64,000 bases of DNA from Cheilinus undulatus. Taxonomy: Eukaryota > Chordata > Actinopteri > Labriformes > Labridae. The notes under the pieces were generated by a model. It made no database searches. It was not told the origin of the DNA and saw only the letters and a list, made by a program, of their open reading frames with translations. A program made the position numbers and the translations under genes. This document shows positions 1 through 14,400 of this stretch, one piece after another. The stretch spans positions 2,981,001-3,045,000 of the forward strand of contig NC_054875.1 in the NCBI RefSeq assembly GCF_018320785.1, read 5' to 3'. The stretch's first letter is position 1, and every line of letters begins with the position of its first letter.

Positions 1-234
1 AGTGAGAGGGACTTGGATCAGAGCTTACTGTGTCGTCCTGCTTTGTTTGCAGGCTATCAGGATACTATTTAGATTCACTGTAATCAAGCTGATTTTACAG
101 CTGACTCTCACATTCGTCATGTAAAGTTAGGAGACGCTGATAGTTCCACAGACTATGATCTGTCAGTGATTTAGCTCTTTATCTTGAGTGTGTCTTTTAA
201 CAGTGCAGCTACTAATGTGGCCTTATATCCCCTC

Positions 235-430
235 CATTGCCAACAGATGGGCCCCAGAAGCCTGTAGGGTTTATCCAAGCATCCCATTGTCTTCGATGCA
301 GGCAGTCAGGGTTCAAATCTGACCTGTTACTCCTTTCCCCTCTGCCATTTCCCGCTCTTTCTCCCCAGTCTCCAACTCTATCCTCTGTCCTATTGCCATG
401 CAAGGCACAAAAGCCCCAGAATTAAAGATC
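235..430 (+). repeat. tRNA-derived SINE, diverged copy, in last rpl22 intron
   Basis: A B-box-like GGTTCAAATC (310-319) is followed by the same downstream body as the better SINE at 54619-54775 (tcc..ctctgccatttcccgctct, tctccaactctatcc, ctgtcctatt, aaggcacaaaagccc). It is older and has no clear target duplication. Family name not assigned. Confidence 0.65.
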
Positions 431-548
431 TGCATGTGAACCAGTGAGGAGTGCTTTATTATTATTACTAAAGGCTGAGGTCACCGGATGTCTAGTAACC
501 TTTAAGCTCTTGGCTGTTTCGTTCCGACATCTTCCACGTCTGTTTTGA

Positions 549-722
<174 letters not shown>

Positions 723-750
723 AACAACAATTCATGATTTTGTACATTTA

Positions 751-756
751 AATAAA
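751..756 (+). terminator. Polyadenylation signal AATAAA of rpl22
   Basis: A canonical AATAAA lies 29 nt after the rpl22 stop codon and is followed by a GT-rich stretch (TGTTGTTTACAG). This implies a very short 3' UTR, as is usual for ribosomal protein genes. Confidence 0.8.
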
Positions 757-1527
757 TGTTGTTTACAGTACAAGCGCTGCTTTCATGCGTGGTCTTTGAG
801 ATCGGGACAGGCGGGGCTCTGAAACCAACATGGCCAGTAGATGGAGGTCTTCTCCCGCTGCTGGTTTGTTGAGGTTCAGTGCTGAATGTTTCTGCAGAGA
901 TAACTTTACTCAGATCTTACCTGACTAAAACAGTGCCTAAAGGACCAAAAGTAAAATGGTATAGTAGTATTTAGCACTGACTACAAATTGCTCCAACCTT
1001 GCATTTGAAGTCAGGAAAAAAACAGTTAAGAAAATTGTAAATGTTTCTCTTTTTTGCATTAATGCATAAGGCAATAAAGTTTTAAAATTCCTAAATCTTT
1101 GATACAAATCTTGTGAAATATAAATTACATCTGGGATCTTGGAATAAAACGGAGTACAGGTATGATGCCTCATTAAATGTGAAATACCAGAATCTCTCTT
1201 CAGTGTTAAAGGCTTAAAGTTCCATTAATTTTGGAAGGAACTATTTTAACAATATTTAAATCAGAGGAAAATGTAGATTTTATTTCAGTTTATTTCAACA
1301 TTTGACCCCCAGTGTCAGTCAAGAAAAAGCTGGCCCTTGTTAAAATGGAGTTGCTCTACAGGAAGTTGCCTTTCTGTTGCTGTACCTTCATGATTTGTGT
1401 TGCTTCCTCGTAACAGACCATCGTTATTTTTGGTTAATCGTCTGTGCATCCTCTCCACCATATCATGTGTTTAAATAAAACCAACAGGTAAAGTGACAAC
1501 ACAAAGAGAAATGAAGTCATGTGAACT
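757..1527. other. Intergenic space between the convergent rpl22 and rcc2 3' ends
   Basis: About 0.8 kb of AT-rich DNA between the two polyadenylation signals. I see no coding potential, structured RNA or clear repeat here. Confidence 0.6.
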
Positions 1528-1533
1528 TTATTT
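1528..1533 (-). terminator. Polyadenylation signal of rcc2
   Basis: TTTATT on the plus strand is AATAAA on the minus strand, about 945 nt past the rcc2 stop codon. It would give a 3' UTR of roughly 0.95 kb. Other sites are possible. Confidence 0.45.
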
Positions 1534-2478
1534 ATCCATTTCAATGAAAAAACAATAACCCAGAGAATTTCACCATAAAAAAGAACAAGTAAGAGGGAAA
1601 CACATCTGCTGTTTCTTTAAAAAAAAAAAGGACATGCCTTCATTTTCAGCACAACGTGGTACAATGAAACATCTCTGCTCTGGATCGGAAAGTTCTGCTT
1701 CACCGCTTTGAGCGTTGGAATCGTTTCTTTAATCAAATTAAAAAAGACAAAGAGCGAGCAGACGCGGAGGTCTTGGAAGGACTGAGGTGTGCATCCTGGA
1801 TGCAAACACATAAGAACAAAAGGAATGTAACATCGAGTGGAGTGCACTAACGCAGAACATCACGTTCCAAATCCTGATTGTAATCTGTGGCAGCTGCTCA
1901 CACGCACACCTGCTCACACTGACGTATATACACTAACACAGAGGGATCAGCTGATCCTCCCAAACACGAACAAGACTTCCATATCCTGAACGAACACGTA
2001 GAAAAAGGCACAGGTATGGAGTATTGGTCTTTGAAAAGCCCTCAGTGGGAAAACACCGAGGGTCCTGATGTAGCACCCGTAAATGTGACAGACATTTTAT
2101 CATTTCAAATACTGCAACACAGACGACAGAACGAGAGACATGAACACATGAACGTTTGGCTGTATCACAAAATAGAAAAAGGGTTTTTGGGAAGCACGTC
2201 TGGCTGGATGTGAAGAGCTTTGGAGCAAACTGTTGCAGGTTCACTCGAGGTTCGGATGTGAGGAAAAGTTGATCGTCTGGAGCCGGATCATCGTCTCCAG
2301 TCCCGTTTTTCTGATTTCAGAGTCCAAATTAATGAATGCTGGTAGTTGAGATGTGTGGAAATCCTGCCATCCTCCTCCTCGCTGGTGGCAGAGACCGAAC
2401 AGGCCCTGTTGTTCCTGACGAGCAGCGCCGGTCTCTGCTCCAGAGAAAGAGGCTCAGGCACCGCTGAACGAGGACCGA

Positions 2479-5400
2479 TCAGATTGTTCTGGGGTTGTAC
2501 TCGGGCAGCTTTTTCAGCTTCTCCTTTTCCTGCTCAGTTTCCTGTCTGGCGATGACCAGAGAGTGAGAGTATCCCATCACAACCTGCAGGAACACAAACA
2601 CCAGGGTCAGAAATGCAGATCTTTTCATACCGTGACGTGAAGGTCCGGTAGTCTGTTTAGCCCAGCGACGTTTAAAGCCATCATGTTGATACTCCTGCTT
2701 CACTATGAACATCATAGAAGCGTAAAAACAGGACACAGTGATCTCCTCTGTGCCATCTTCAGGGTTATTAACAGAGGCATAAAAGATGTGAAAGAGATCT
2801 GCAGAGGAAGGCTGCAGCAAAGTTAAAGACGCTCCTGTTCAGTGTTGTGTACGAGTCTGTTTGTCTCATGTTCTTTCATAGTTTGTTTTTAAATGTTTCT
2901 AGAGTTTAGATGTCTATATCAACTGTTTCATCAGAGTATTTCCAAGTGCTGTTAAACAGAGGCATGGATTTTTACCACAGCTTTTCCAAACCTCTTAGTT
3001 TTATTGTGGATGCTAACATTATTTTACTTTGCACACAGAAACAAAATGATTTCACAAAAACTCCCAGGGTCTACAGCAGTGTTACTCAAACCTGCTCAAC
3101 CAAAGAGCCAAATTGTTGAAAAATACATTTGCAAGAGCCACAATCTAAGAGGTGAAAAGTAGAAATTAAAATAAGTTTAAGGTGGCAACAATGGTCAAAA
3201 AGCAGCAAACACTGGGAGAAAAGTGTCAAAAATGTGTGGGAAGTGACCAAATAATGACTAAAAAGTGTCAAAAATGTTGCAAAAAATGAGGGAAAAGTGA
3301 CTTAAATGGGCAAAAAGTGGCATTTCATTGCAAAGGCAGCTTAAATGGTTGAGAAGTGGCAAAAAATTGCAAAAAGTAATATAAAAGTGTCAAAAAAGGG
3401 AGAAAAGTGACAAAAAGAAGTGGCAAAAATGAGCCTAAAGTGGCAAACACTGGGAGAAAAGTGGTAGAAAAAGGCCAGAAAGTGGCAAAAACGTGGAGAA
3501 AACATGAGTGAAAAGTGACTCAAATGGGCAAAAATCAGAATAAAGGTGGTAAAAATGGGTTAAAAGCATGAAAGGAGTGGCAAAATGGGAAATTAGTGGT
3601 ATTTAATTGCAAAAGGCAGCTTATATGGGAGAAAAGTGGCAAAATAAAGGGTTAAAAAAATCGCTGGATAGAAAAGCTGGATCAAAGTGTCAAAATGGGC
3701 TAAAACAGTAAAAATGGAATTGAAGTAGCAAAAAAATGCAAATAAGGGTGATGGAAATATGCAGACAAAATTAGAGGTTGACAATTAAAACCTACTGTAT
3801 AAGTGTGGGAAACAAACTGATTGATGACTTGCAATGGAAAATTTCTGAGGTATAATTTTCCTTTTAAGATTTTCTGGGGGAATAATATTTAAAATTAAGA
3901 CATAAAAGAGCCACAAATCATAACAAAAGAGCCACACGTTGAGTATCACTGATCTAAACGATGATCCTCCTTTAGAACTGACCTTTCTGTTGAGTCTTAA
4001 CAGAAACCACTGCTGTGCAAAAATGTGCTGCAAGTTTGCAAAACTCAAAGCTGTAAAATCAAGTTAATCTGAGGGTTATCTTCAGTCTGGAAACTCCAGT
4101 AAGGGTTTGAGCTGACACTGGAGAAAGCATCATGGCAGAAACCCCAAAAATCACTTTAGACAGGAGGAAAAGAATTGTTGATGCTTACAAAGCAGGAGAA
4201 GGATCTACAAAGTTATCACAGCATTTCCAAGAGTCAAGAACTGGAGAGAGAAGGATCATTAAGAAATTCAAAGAAAGCCACACAGTCCAGAACAAGCCTG
4301 GCAGAGGAAGAGAAAGATTTCAAAGACTCTGGAAAGAAAACTAGTGAATGATGTGTCTAAAGACCCCAGAACAACTGACAAGATTCCAGAGAAGGACTTA
4401 GCCAAGTCAGGAATTGTAGTCTCAAAGAAGACCATGGACTAGAATGGACCAAGAAGAAGTCCACGTCTGCAGAAGACACCTTCAAGCCAGACTGAAGTCT
4501 GCTAAGGACAACCTGGAGAAAGATTATGAATACTGGAAGCATGTCCTTTGGTCAGATTAAACTAAACTAGGGCTCTTTGGACACAGAGACACTGGTGATG
4601 TTTGTAGAAAGAAGGGAGAGGCGTATCACCCAGAGACCACCGACCCCACAGAGAAACACGGCGGAGGGGATCCTTCAGCGAGTCTGGAACTGTGAATCTG
4701 GTAAAGGTGGCTTGTCTGGATTGCTCCTTTGTCTTCCAACAACCAAAAACATCCATGGCTTGAAATTCTGTGGGGTGAACTGAAGACCGAGGTCCATGCC
4801 AAAAGACCATCAAATCTGGAGGAGCTTAAAGGATCGGCCAAAGAAGAAGGGGATTCTGGGATTCCTCAGGAGACGAGTCTGAGACTAAAACTAAAACAAA
4901 CGACTGCAGGTTGTTATCCAGCAACAAGGAGACATGGCTGACTGTTAGCATGAAGGGGATCATCATTTAGACCCTGGGAGTTTTTGTGAAATAATTTTGT
5001 TTCTGTCTGCAAAGTAAAATAATGTTAGCATCAACAATAAAACTAGGATGTTCGGAAAAGCTGTGGTAAAAATCCTTTCTGTGTTTAACAGCACTTTGGA
5101 AGTACTTAAAAAAAATGAACTTTTCATAGGGAGGCTATTAGTTTCACCCTCATCTATAGATGAAAGAAGCACAGATGGAGATGTGTAGTATCTCATGTTT
5201 GAGTATTGATCTCACAAGGCACAAAAACGGTAAAGCTTCAGCACTGCTGCAGAAATACAGCGAGAAAACACCTTTTGACCATGTTGTACGAGCATGATTA
5301 TGTCTTTTACACAAAAGCCTATAACCTGAAACATTCAATAGAAATGTAATAAATTATTCAAAAGCTCCTGGATTGAGATAACAGAGTTCTCAGGCGATGA

Positions 5401-8400
5401 ACTAACAGATGAACAGGCTCAGGGTTGTTCTCTACCTGCTCCATGTAGATCCCATCCAAGGTCTTGACCTCCTGAGCGGTGGTTGAGGATTTGGGTTTGT
5501 TGTCTCCGTATCCCTGAAAGACGAATGATGAGACATGATCAGTGCTTAGTCGCCTCCTTTTTACAACCCTTTCTGTTAATGAAACGGGCATCAGGCCTCA
5601 CCAGCTCTCCAAATGTTGGCGAGGGTCCCCAGCTGATCGTGCTCTCATCTGCAGCGATAATGATGCTGCTCTTCCTGTTAAGATAAAACAACAGTCAGTG
5701 ATTACACACAAGAGAAAAACCTCTTACATGTGAGTATAGAGGTAGAGAGGCTGGAGGAGTAAGAACATATAGTCTCTAGCTAGGCCTTTAAGGAGCCTCT
5801 ACTAATCATAAAATCCTCCTCTTAGACCTCTTTCAGACTGGGTGTACGTTTGCAGGTTAACGCTTTCAAACCAAGCATGCATTCGCTGCGTGTTTACTGT
5901 CTCACTGCTGTTAAAACCTCATCTGTCTTCCATAATTAACCTCAATAAATCTCCCTACAAGTGCCTTGATTCATTACATACCTGAGCTGGGAAAATTTAA
6001 AAGCACCCAGTCATCAGGCCATCAGTTTGTGGCCTTCATCAGGGTCAAGAAACACATTGCTAATATATTCTACCACTGTGGACAGACACCTGCTAATAAA
6101 GGTAATAATGGCTCTCTTTTTATTATTTTCCTGTCTATTTTGGCTGAGAGATGCATGCAGCTTGCAGAAAAAAACATGCAAACATTCTATTCTCTAAATT
6201 TTCCATGCATGAGACGTGCTGCTCATGCAGCTAACTGGCATGCAGAAGTGAAACTCAAGCTCTGACAGTGCTGAGAGACAGCTGCCACACATCCAGTCAG
6301 ACATACTGTCAGCAAGAGGAACAACTTCTCATCACTCACCCGCAGGCCAGACTGCGGATCTTCCAGCCACACAGATCCTGAACAGATTTTGGGTACATGG
6401 TCGACTCTCTGGAAGTGTTTGTCACCCCCCAGAAGAAGAGCCCGCCTGCAAAAACACCACTGATCAGACATCTACAGGTACAGAAGTCTATCAGAGTCGG
6501 CTATACTGTACTCTCGTCTTACCCATCTCACTGACGGCGAATGAACACTGGTATCCTGTAAAGATCTGACTCGCTCCACGCCCGGGGAAGTCGAACAGTT
6601 TGACGAGTCGAGGAACCATCTCGTCCTTCTGCTCTGTGTGCCCGAGACGTCCGTACCCCCCAAAACCCCAACTGAACACTCGCTTCTGAGAGTCCAGGAC
6701 GAGCTGCAAACACAAACAAAATTATCTGTCAGCTCAGACATAGCAGGACCTTCAGAAAACTGATACGTAATATAGTCTGGGTGTTCTTTCTCACCGTGTG
6801 GTTGGCTCCACAGGACACATCTCGGACCACCACGTTGGGCACGGGGGTGATCTGTCCGTCCTTGGACTTCTCGATGAAGATGGCGACACGGCGAGGAATG
6901 AGCTCACAGTCAAACTCGATACGCTGAGCTCGAGCAATGAACTTCCCGTCACTGTTGTGACCTGAAGGGAGGAAAAAGAGGCACGTTTCAGAATCATAAA
7001 ACATTAATCCAAGTATTCTTTAAGTGTGTGGTGTCCATTAAAGCTGAATGATTTTGGAAAATAATCCAATTATGATTTTTTTGCCCCAATATTGCATTTG
7101 CGATTATTCCTTAACTTTTTTTTATTCCTAAACAAGGGCTGAACAATTCTTTGAAAGTGTCTAATTCTGATGATTCTGACTTGTATTGCAAATTGGATAT
7201 GAATTATTGCATAAAAGGGTTTTTGTCATTCTTACATAATAAGAAAAAGTACAACAATTAAGAAGGTAGGATTTTTTGTAGACTATTCTAAAAAAATGCA
7301 CTTGAATGATTGCATGATATGTTGTGCATAACATTTCTGCCGCAAACAAGTTTTAAACCATTATTTTGACACACATTTCGGGTCAAAGAAATATTGCACC
7401 TTTTGTGATATGAAAATTGCAGCAGGCCAAATTGCAGTTTAATCTAATTTTCTATTGATTGCCCAGCCCTAATGTCCACACAGTGATTTTACTGCTCCAT
7501 ACCACAGGAGCCTCCCCAACCTTAAACTGTCAATATTAAGCACATTTAATATTTATGATTCTTGGTCAGATTTCCTCTGACAGAACACCCACAACCACCA
7601 AAGCGCCAGAGCGTACGTACCAACTGTTTAGGAAGCATCACAAACAGATGTTGTGTTCTTCCTGGCGCACAAACATTTATCATAAACCTTTATCTCAGCT
7701 GGTACTTCTCATATTATTTTCTGTTTTCTGATATTTGCTGCAACTCTAACTCACACCAGGACAGCCAGCTGAGCAGAAAGATTAAAACAAAACCTCTATC
7801 AAATACAAATCAGTGTTTGAAAACAAAAAATGTTGGGGGATGGGGGATCACTTTGTCCCCCTTTAAGTCCATGTAAACATGCTAGCTGTTTCTCTAATAG
7901 TTTTGTTTCAGGGGCTGAGGGTCAAGCTGCTGCTATCTTACCCTCAGTTTTGATTTCATAATTCAAGATCAGGACATATTCTTGAATAAATCCTCAATCC
8001 GGTAAAATGGCACAGTGAAATACATCACAGGACTTTAAATATCTATAAAGTTGCCTGCTGGAATTGTTCTGGTGTAAGCTATTAAAGGGTCTGAGAAGAA
8101 GAAAAGAGCTGAATCCTTCACAGACTAACTAAATGTGATATGATTCTAAAATTCTGAGTCTGGTGTAACCTTGCTGATAATGGAATTAAAAAACAAAGCA
8201 TGTGGTTATCTTACCCAGCTGTCCGTACTCAGGGCAGCCGAAGGAGTAAAGGTTTCCTTTACAGTCCACCACCATGCTGAACTCGGCGCCACACGCCACC
8301 TTCACCAGAGGCTGACCGTTGTACAGGATCTACAGGAAAGAGGAACATGTTTAGGACGGTTGTTACTGTGTGTATCTGAATGCCATCAATGTATCTGAGA

Positions 8401-11400
8401 AGGTTTACCGCTGCAGGGCTGAGGACGGCATCGGTCTGGTTTCCCTGTCCGAGCTGGCCCATTTTGTTCTCGCCAAAGGAGTACACGGTACCATGCTCTG
8501 AGGAGGAATGGTGACATTAATAATCACAACATGAACAGACGTAGTTATGATATCCTCCATCAGGTCCTCGGCCTACCTGTGAGTGCCAGGGTGTGATTGC
8601 GTCCACAGGCCGCAGCAACGATCACGTGATCTGCTAACGCCTCGATGAGCTTTGGAGCCTCCAGTCGTTTGGTGTCTCCATGACCCAGCTGCCCTTTGTC
8701 GTTACGACCTGAAGACAATGGAAACAAGAACTTTAAAGATGGATAGCTACAGACATGTTTGGACTTAAAATGATGTGAAAAAACCTGCATATAACTTTAG
8801 TTACTCACAGCAAGCACTCAGAGCTCTTAAACCCTGTAAATCTTCAACCACGGGGTCTCAAGCATGTCCATTAGGTTTTTAGTAACTCTAAACCTAAACA
8901 TGCCATTACATCAGATTCTTCACACTTCGCCTCAATCAAACGCACACTTATGTCCCATCCTCTCCAATATAAAATCATAGCATAGGCCAATTAGTTGCCT
9001 ATTAAAAGGTGAAACTCCTATTACGTTTGTTTACCTCTGAAGCAAAATAACTACAGTTAAGTAGCAGAAACCTCTGAGACTGTTTCTAGCTTGGAGCTTG
9101 GAAAGTCTGGACAACAAAGATGGCCATGCCAACCAACAGTAGAGATCGCATGCTGGCTACAGGCATAGGCCTCTGTGTTGGATTTAGGGCTACAGACCTA
9201 CAGCGTATGCTCATCTTAGCTTCAATGCAGAGGCATATATCAGGCTTTAGGCATGATAATTCATTTGGGGCACCATTACAAGGGCGTGGCCAAAAAGATG
9301 AATATAATCAGACATTATTTTTTCCTTTGCTTTAATTCAAGAATTAAAACTTTAAGATATTCTAGAGTATAAAGGCCTAAGCTCATGAAAATCAAAATCT
9401 ACTATCTCAATCGACCATCTCCTTTTGCACAAATTCCTGCACCAATGTGAGGCGTTTAGGAGCCGATCAGTCCATGGTCCTGCTGCAGTGTCATGAAGCC
9501 CAGGTTGCTCTGATAGTAGCCTTCAGCTCGTCTGGATTATTGAGTCTAGGGCCTCATCCTCCTCTTAATAGCTCAGAGATTCTCTACAGGGTTCAGGTCA
9601 CAGTATTTCTGGCTTCACTGTGGGCAAGTGAAAAGGAAATCAGTATCTCCTAAAGCTTCTCAGAGCATAAAAGGTTCAACAATCCAGTTCTTTTCCTCCT
9701 CAGCTCTGGTGAAACGATGACGTCTGTGGATCAGGAAGGCTCCACACTAAGAACACCACACTTGTAGTCAAGCCTGTCTGTGTGGTGGCTCTTGATCCAC
9801 TGACTCCGGTCTCAGTCCGGTCCTTCTGAAGCTCCCCAAAGTTCTTAAATCTGCTTTTTTTTGACAATCCTCTGAAGGCTGAGCTCCCCCCTGTTGCTTT
9901 TGCTACCACACTTTTCCCCTCAGCTCCTAAGGACGGCCTGCCCTTTCAGCAGTGACCTTCTGTGGCTTATCGGTGTCTGTGATTCTTCTCTGGATATTTG
10001 TAAAGTCAGCATTCTTCCTAGTGATTGTGGTTGTGTGTACTGAACCAGAGTAGCAGAATAATGGCTCTGGAAACCTTTGCATTTTTTTTATTTAATTAGC
10101 TGGTGCACAATGTGATCTGAGAAGCTTTCAGCCACTTTCATTTCTTAAAAGTTGGAGACCCCTGCTAGGGAACTTCACTCACCCCAACTCCACAGCTTGC
10201 CGTCGGTGGTCATGAGCAGACTGTGAGCAGCGCAGGAACCGGACACCACACAGCTAACCTGGACATCGTTGAGACAGCCGTAACGGTGAGGACCCCACAG
10301 GTTCTGACCCAGGTTACGGAAAGCAGCTAGAAACAAAAGCACATCAACATTAGCACACGACATCTTCACTTTGGATGCATCTCATCAACAAAAGAACTTT
10401 CTGAATACCAGCCATAGAGTCTTAAATGTACTGCACTGAATAAATCTTTCACCTTAGTTTGTCTTATTTTGGTGTGGGTGTTGCAGCCTTAAATTAACGA
10501 TGACTCCCTGTAGTGTATGAGGACTGTCCCACATAATTTCCTTCTGCCCTAAAAACCCACTAGAGCACAAAATATTTTTCGGCTGAAAATAGTCCAGCGA
10601 ATGCTCAACTTCCTCCTGTTTGAATAACCTTTGATAAGAACTACAAAGAGCTTCTGTTGTGAGGGATAAGGAGAGCCTGTTTTCACATGCATCTCTTAAA
10701 ATATCAACCAAATACATAAGCAGGACTCAGAGGGTTTACAGCTCAGATAGCAGTTGACTAAAATAGCCCTGCATTTTAACCATTTCAGCCCCGGTTTCTT
10801 TAACATAGATGAAAACGAGTGAACCAGCCAGTTAACCAGAGCTGAGAGCACTGAAAGGCTTTATTACTGATATTAAACAGTAGCAGCTTGCTGGAGAGAG
10901 CTAAAGAAGTTTGCTTTAACTGAAAAACAACCATGCTTTAACTATTAATGACTGTAAATAAATTATGTCACAAAACAGCAACCATTTTCTGAATATAGCT
11001 TCTTAGAAGTCACGTGATACCGATGACAATGGATGGGGGAAGAAAATGAAGAATAGCAGTTAGGAATAATTGGGAATGAAGGACTGAAGGTAAGAAGAGG
11101 ACACCAAAGCTCTTGGTTGATGCGTGCGCTGCACTTATATAAATAAATGTCTCCATACATTAGCTATGATCCATGCACTTTACAAAAGGAGTGATTTTTT
11201 TCTCCCATGGGTTCGCCCTGTGTGGCGAGGAGGCAATCAGCTTCACAAATAACTTATTAGTCCTGCAGACCTCCTACGACACAGCTGGCTAGAGGAAGGG
11301 ACATAAGAGTCTAGAAGAGTTTTGCACTGGGCTGAGAGGCTAGCTGCATCTCTAAAACAGCTTTTGTCATTACATTTAATGGAAACACTGATGTACTGTT

Positions 11401-14400
11401 AAGCAGAAAACCTTGTGGAGTTAGCCACTGTAATGAAGTGGCTGTTTTATACGTACAACAGGAGCTGGTTCCTGTTTGAGATCCAGTCTTCCATTCTTTG
11501 TCATTATTTAAAACCTATCTAAAGGGCCACTCTGGTACCAAATGAAGAGCTCATTTTGGGTGTTTTCTATTATACAAAAGCAATGAATAACTCTATATCA
11601 TCACAATAGTAGATTAAATTAGGGCTGCTCAATTTTGAATAAAAAGATCTAATTATGGTGATTTTGAATCATAAAGGAAATTGGATATGAATTATTGTCT
11701 TAAAGGGAGTGATTTTTAAGTCATTCATAAGAAAAAAGTACAAAAATGAAGACCGTTGACTTTTTTTTTGTAGACTATTCCAAAAAAATGGCACTTGAAT
11801 AACTGCATGGTTTGCAATGCATAACGTCTCTGCAGCAAAAAAAAATTTAAGCTGGTATGTTAGTGCAAATTTCAGGTTAAGGAATTATTGCACCTTCTGA
11901 GATTTAATCTAATTTTCAATTAATAGCCCAGCCCTAGAATGCACTCACTTTACATCTGCCTCGCTTTCCTGATCGTCTGCTTCTAGAGTCATGCCAGTGT
12001 ATCTGTGACAGAAAGAGCTTCACCTGTACTTTGAACGTGCAGATGAAACACAAACTCTGCATGCATAGTGCTTATTTCTCTGACTACTGATGGTGATGTT
12101 AGGGTGGTCTCACATGAGAGACCCAGGCTTAGATCAGAGTACACTGGACCCTAAAGACCTGTTCCATTTGATCAGTGAGAACTAAGGCCAACTATACTTG
12201 GGCACCTGGTCTGAGTCTGCTTTAAGAGGTGGTTTCGGCATGATTCAGCAGGGATGCACAGTATTGTCTGTATCAAAACGTGAATTATCTGTATCCGCAA
12301 CAGTGTTAATTTGGCAGCCATTTTTAATTTTAGTCTTAGTTTTAGTCTTTAAATGAAATGTCTTTAAGTTTTAGTCACATCTTAGTCATTTTGACCCTTT
12401 CTAGTTTTATACAAACGAAAGCTCAGACATTTTAGTCTAGTTTTAGTCCATAACAGTCCTCACATTTTAGTCCTGACTTAGTCCAAGTATTAATTTTCTT
12501 GTCTAAATCTGGTACCAAGTCATGCTACTGTGTTCTCTGCACCCTGCTAAACCTGAGGCTCCTGCTTTCTACAGCTGAGAGGCAGAACACATATAGATGC
12601 ATTGTTTTTTGACAGATTTACCCACAATAGAGAAATATCACAGATTTTGAATGTCTGAAAACGAAAACTAAATTACATTTTAGTCATCTTGATGAAAATT
12701 AAACTTACTTTTAGTCAGTGTTAGTCATCACGGATCTATTTTTGTTGGTCTTGGTCTAGTTTTTCTCATGGAAAAAAAAAGGCTGTCGACAAACATTTTT
12801 AGTCGACGAAATTAACACTGAATCCCGCAGATATGGATTTTTTTTTTTTTTAAGATTTATTGTGGGGCTTATTGCCTTTATTATAGAGAGATAGGACGGA
12901 GTATTGAGCTGGAAACAGGGATGAGAGAATGACGTGGTGAAAGAGCCACAGGCTGGACCTGAACCCAGACTGTCCGCTAACATGGCTGTGCCTAATTACC
13001 AGGCCATCTGCACCCCTATGGGGAACATTTCTAATGATATTTAGGCTATAGAAATCTGCATATATCAGCTGCAACTATCAGCACTATGAACAGTTAAGTT
13101 AGTGGAGTTTTAAGCTGAACCAAAAGACCTATTTAAGCAGCTGTGTTTTTCTTTATTCGTCATCATTCCCTACATTCTGGAGAGTCTTCTAAGGTCCAAA
13201 ATTTACTTATTTGTTAATTCCTCAAACATTAAATCATCTGTGTTTAAGGACTGAAGTTTAAGCTCTTAACAACTTTTAAATATCAGTGCCGGGTACAATT
13301 ATTTTGTAAATATTGGCACGTTGGATATTGGCCAGTATTGGTCATGGATTGCAGGAGACCACCTGTACCCAAGTAGAGGTTACTCGTCAGCGAGTACAGC
13401 AGTAAAGGCAATCTTAAACGTCTCTTATCTCTTCAAGAACTGTCATATCCACACAAAATGGGCGGATTTAACCCTCCAAGCAGCACTGTGGATGTTGAAG
13501 TAGGAAATGGGTCATTAATGGAGTCTTGAAAATAATAAAAAGAACAATCGTAGACCGCAGGATGGACTCCATTGCCCACATGGGGCGGGATCAAATGTCC
13601 TGAGTGGTTGCCATGAGTGTCTCTTCTTCTGAGTGGATTTTCCTCTAACCACATGCATAACACCACCTACTGTATTGGACTGTGTCCATATGCAAGTGTG
13701 CTTGGGATGGAGGGATTGTACTAGTGTGAGAGATCAAGGGCTGTCAATCGCGTACGGGCTTGGGACGGTACAAGTCCAACCAATTTTGTGGGGACAGGAC
13801 ACTTTAAAAAAAAATGCTGCTTCACTTCCCAAAAACCTAAAAACTAGCCTCATTTTTTAGATACAAGAACACAGCATAAGAATTATCTGATGCATTTTTG
13901 ATGTCCTGGTCGACGCAGCATCTCGCCCATCTAAAGATGCTCTTTGTCTATGCAGCTGCTCCTCCTGACACCCCCTCCCTCACCCCCCATCCCTCCGATC
14001 TCAACAAAGCAGATTTATCAGAGTGTACCAGAAGAGTGAGGAGGGAGTGAGCGGTGCACAGACCGCCGCAGGCATCAGCGGGCTGCTGCTGCTGGGGGGG
14101 GTCTGCTCACAACATGCATACATATGAATAGAAATTACTGTCAGGATAAATTAATGGGATCTCACTGGCTTTAACACATATGTGGTCTTTACATCCCAAA
14201 CAAAGAGACAGCCACCATCAGGCCATCCTACATTTTCTGCTGCAGACACGCTAAAAAAACCTGATCAATCCTTATTGATCATGTCTGGATCTATAACCTC
14301 CTTCAGTAGGCTGTGAACCACAGAGGGAGGGGACCGAATCTATACATCTGATCAAAATTAATTTAGATTTATATAGAAAGAGCCAGGATTGAGATAATTA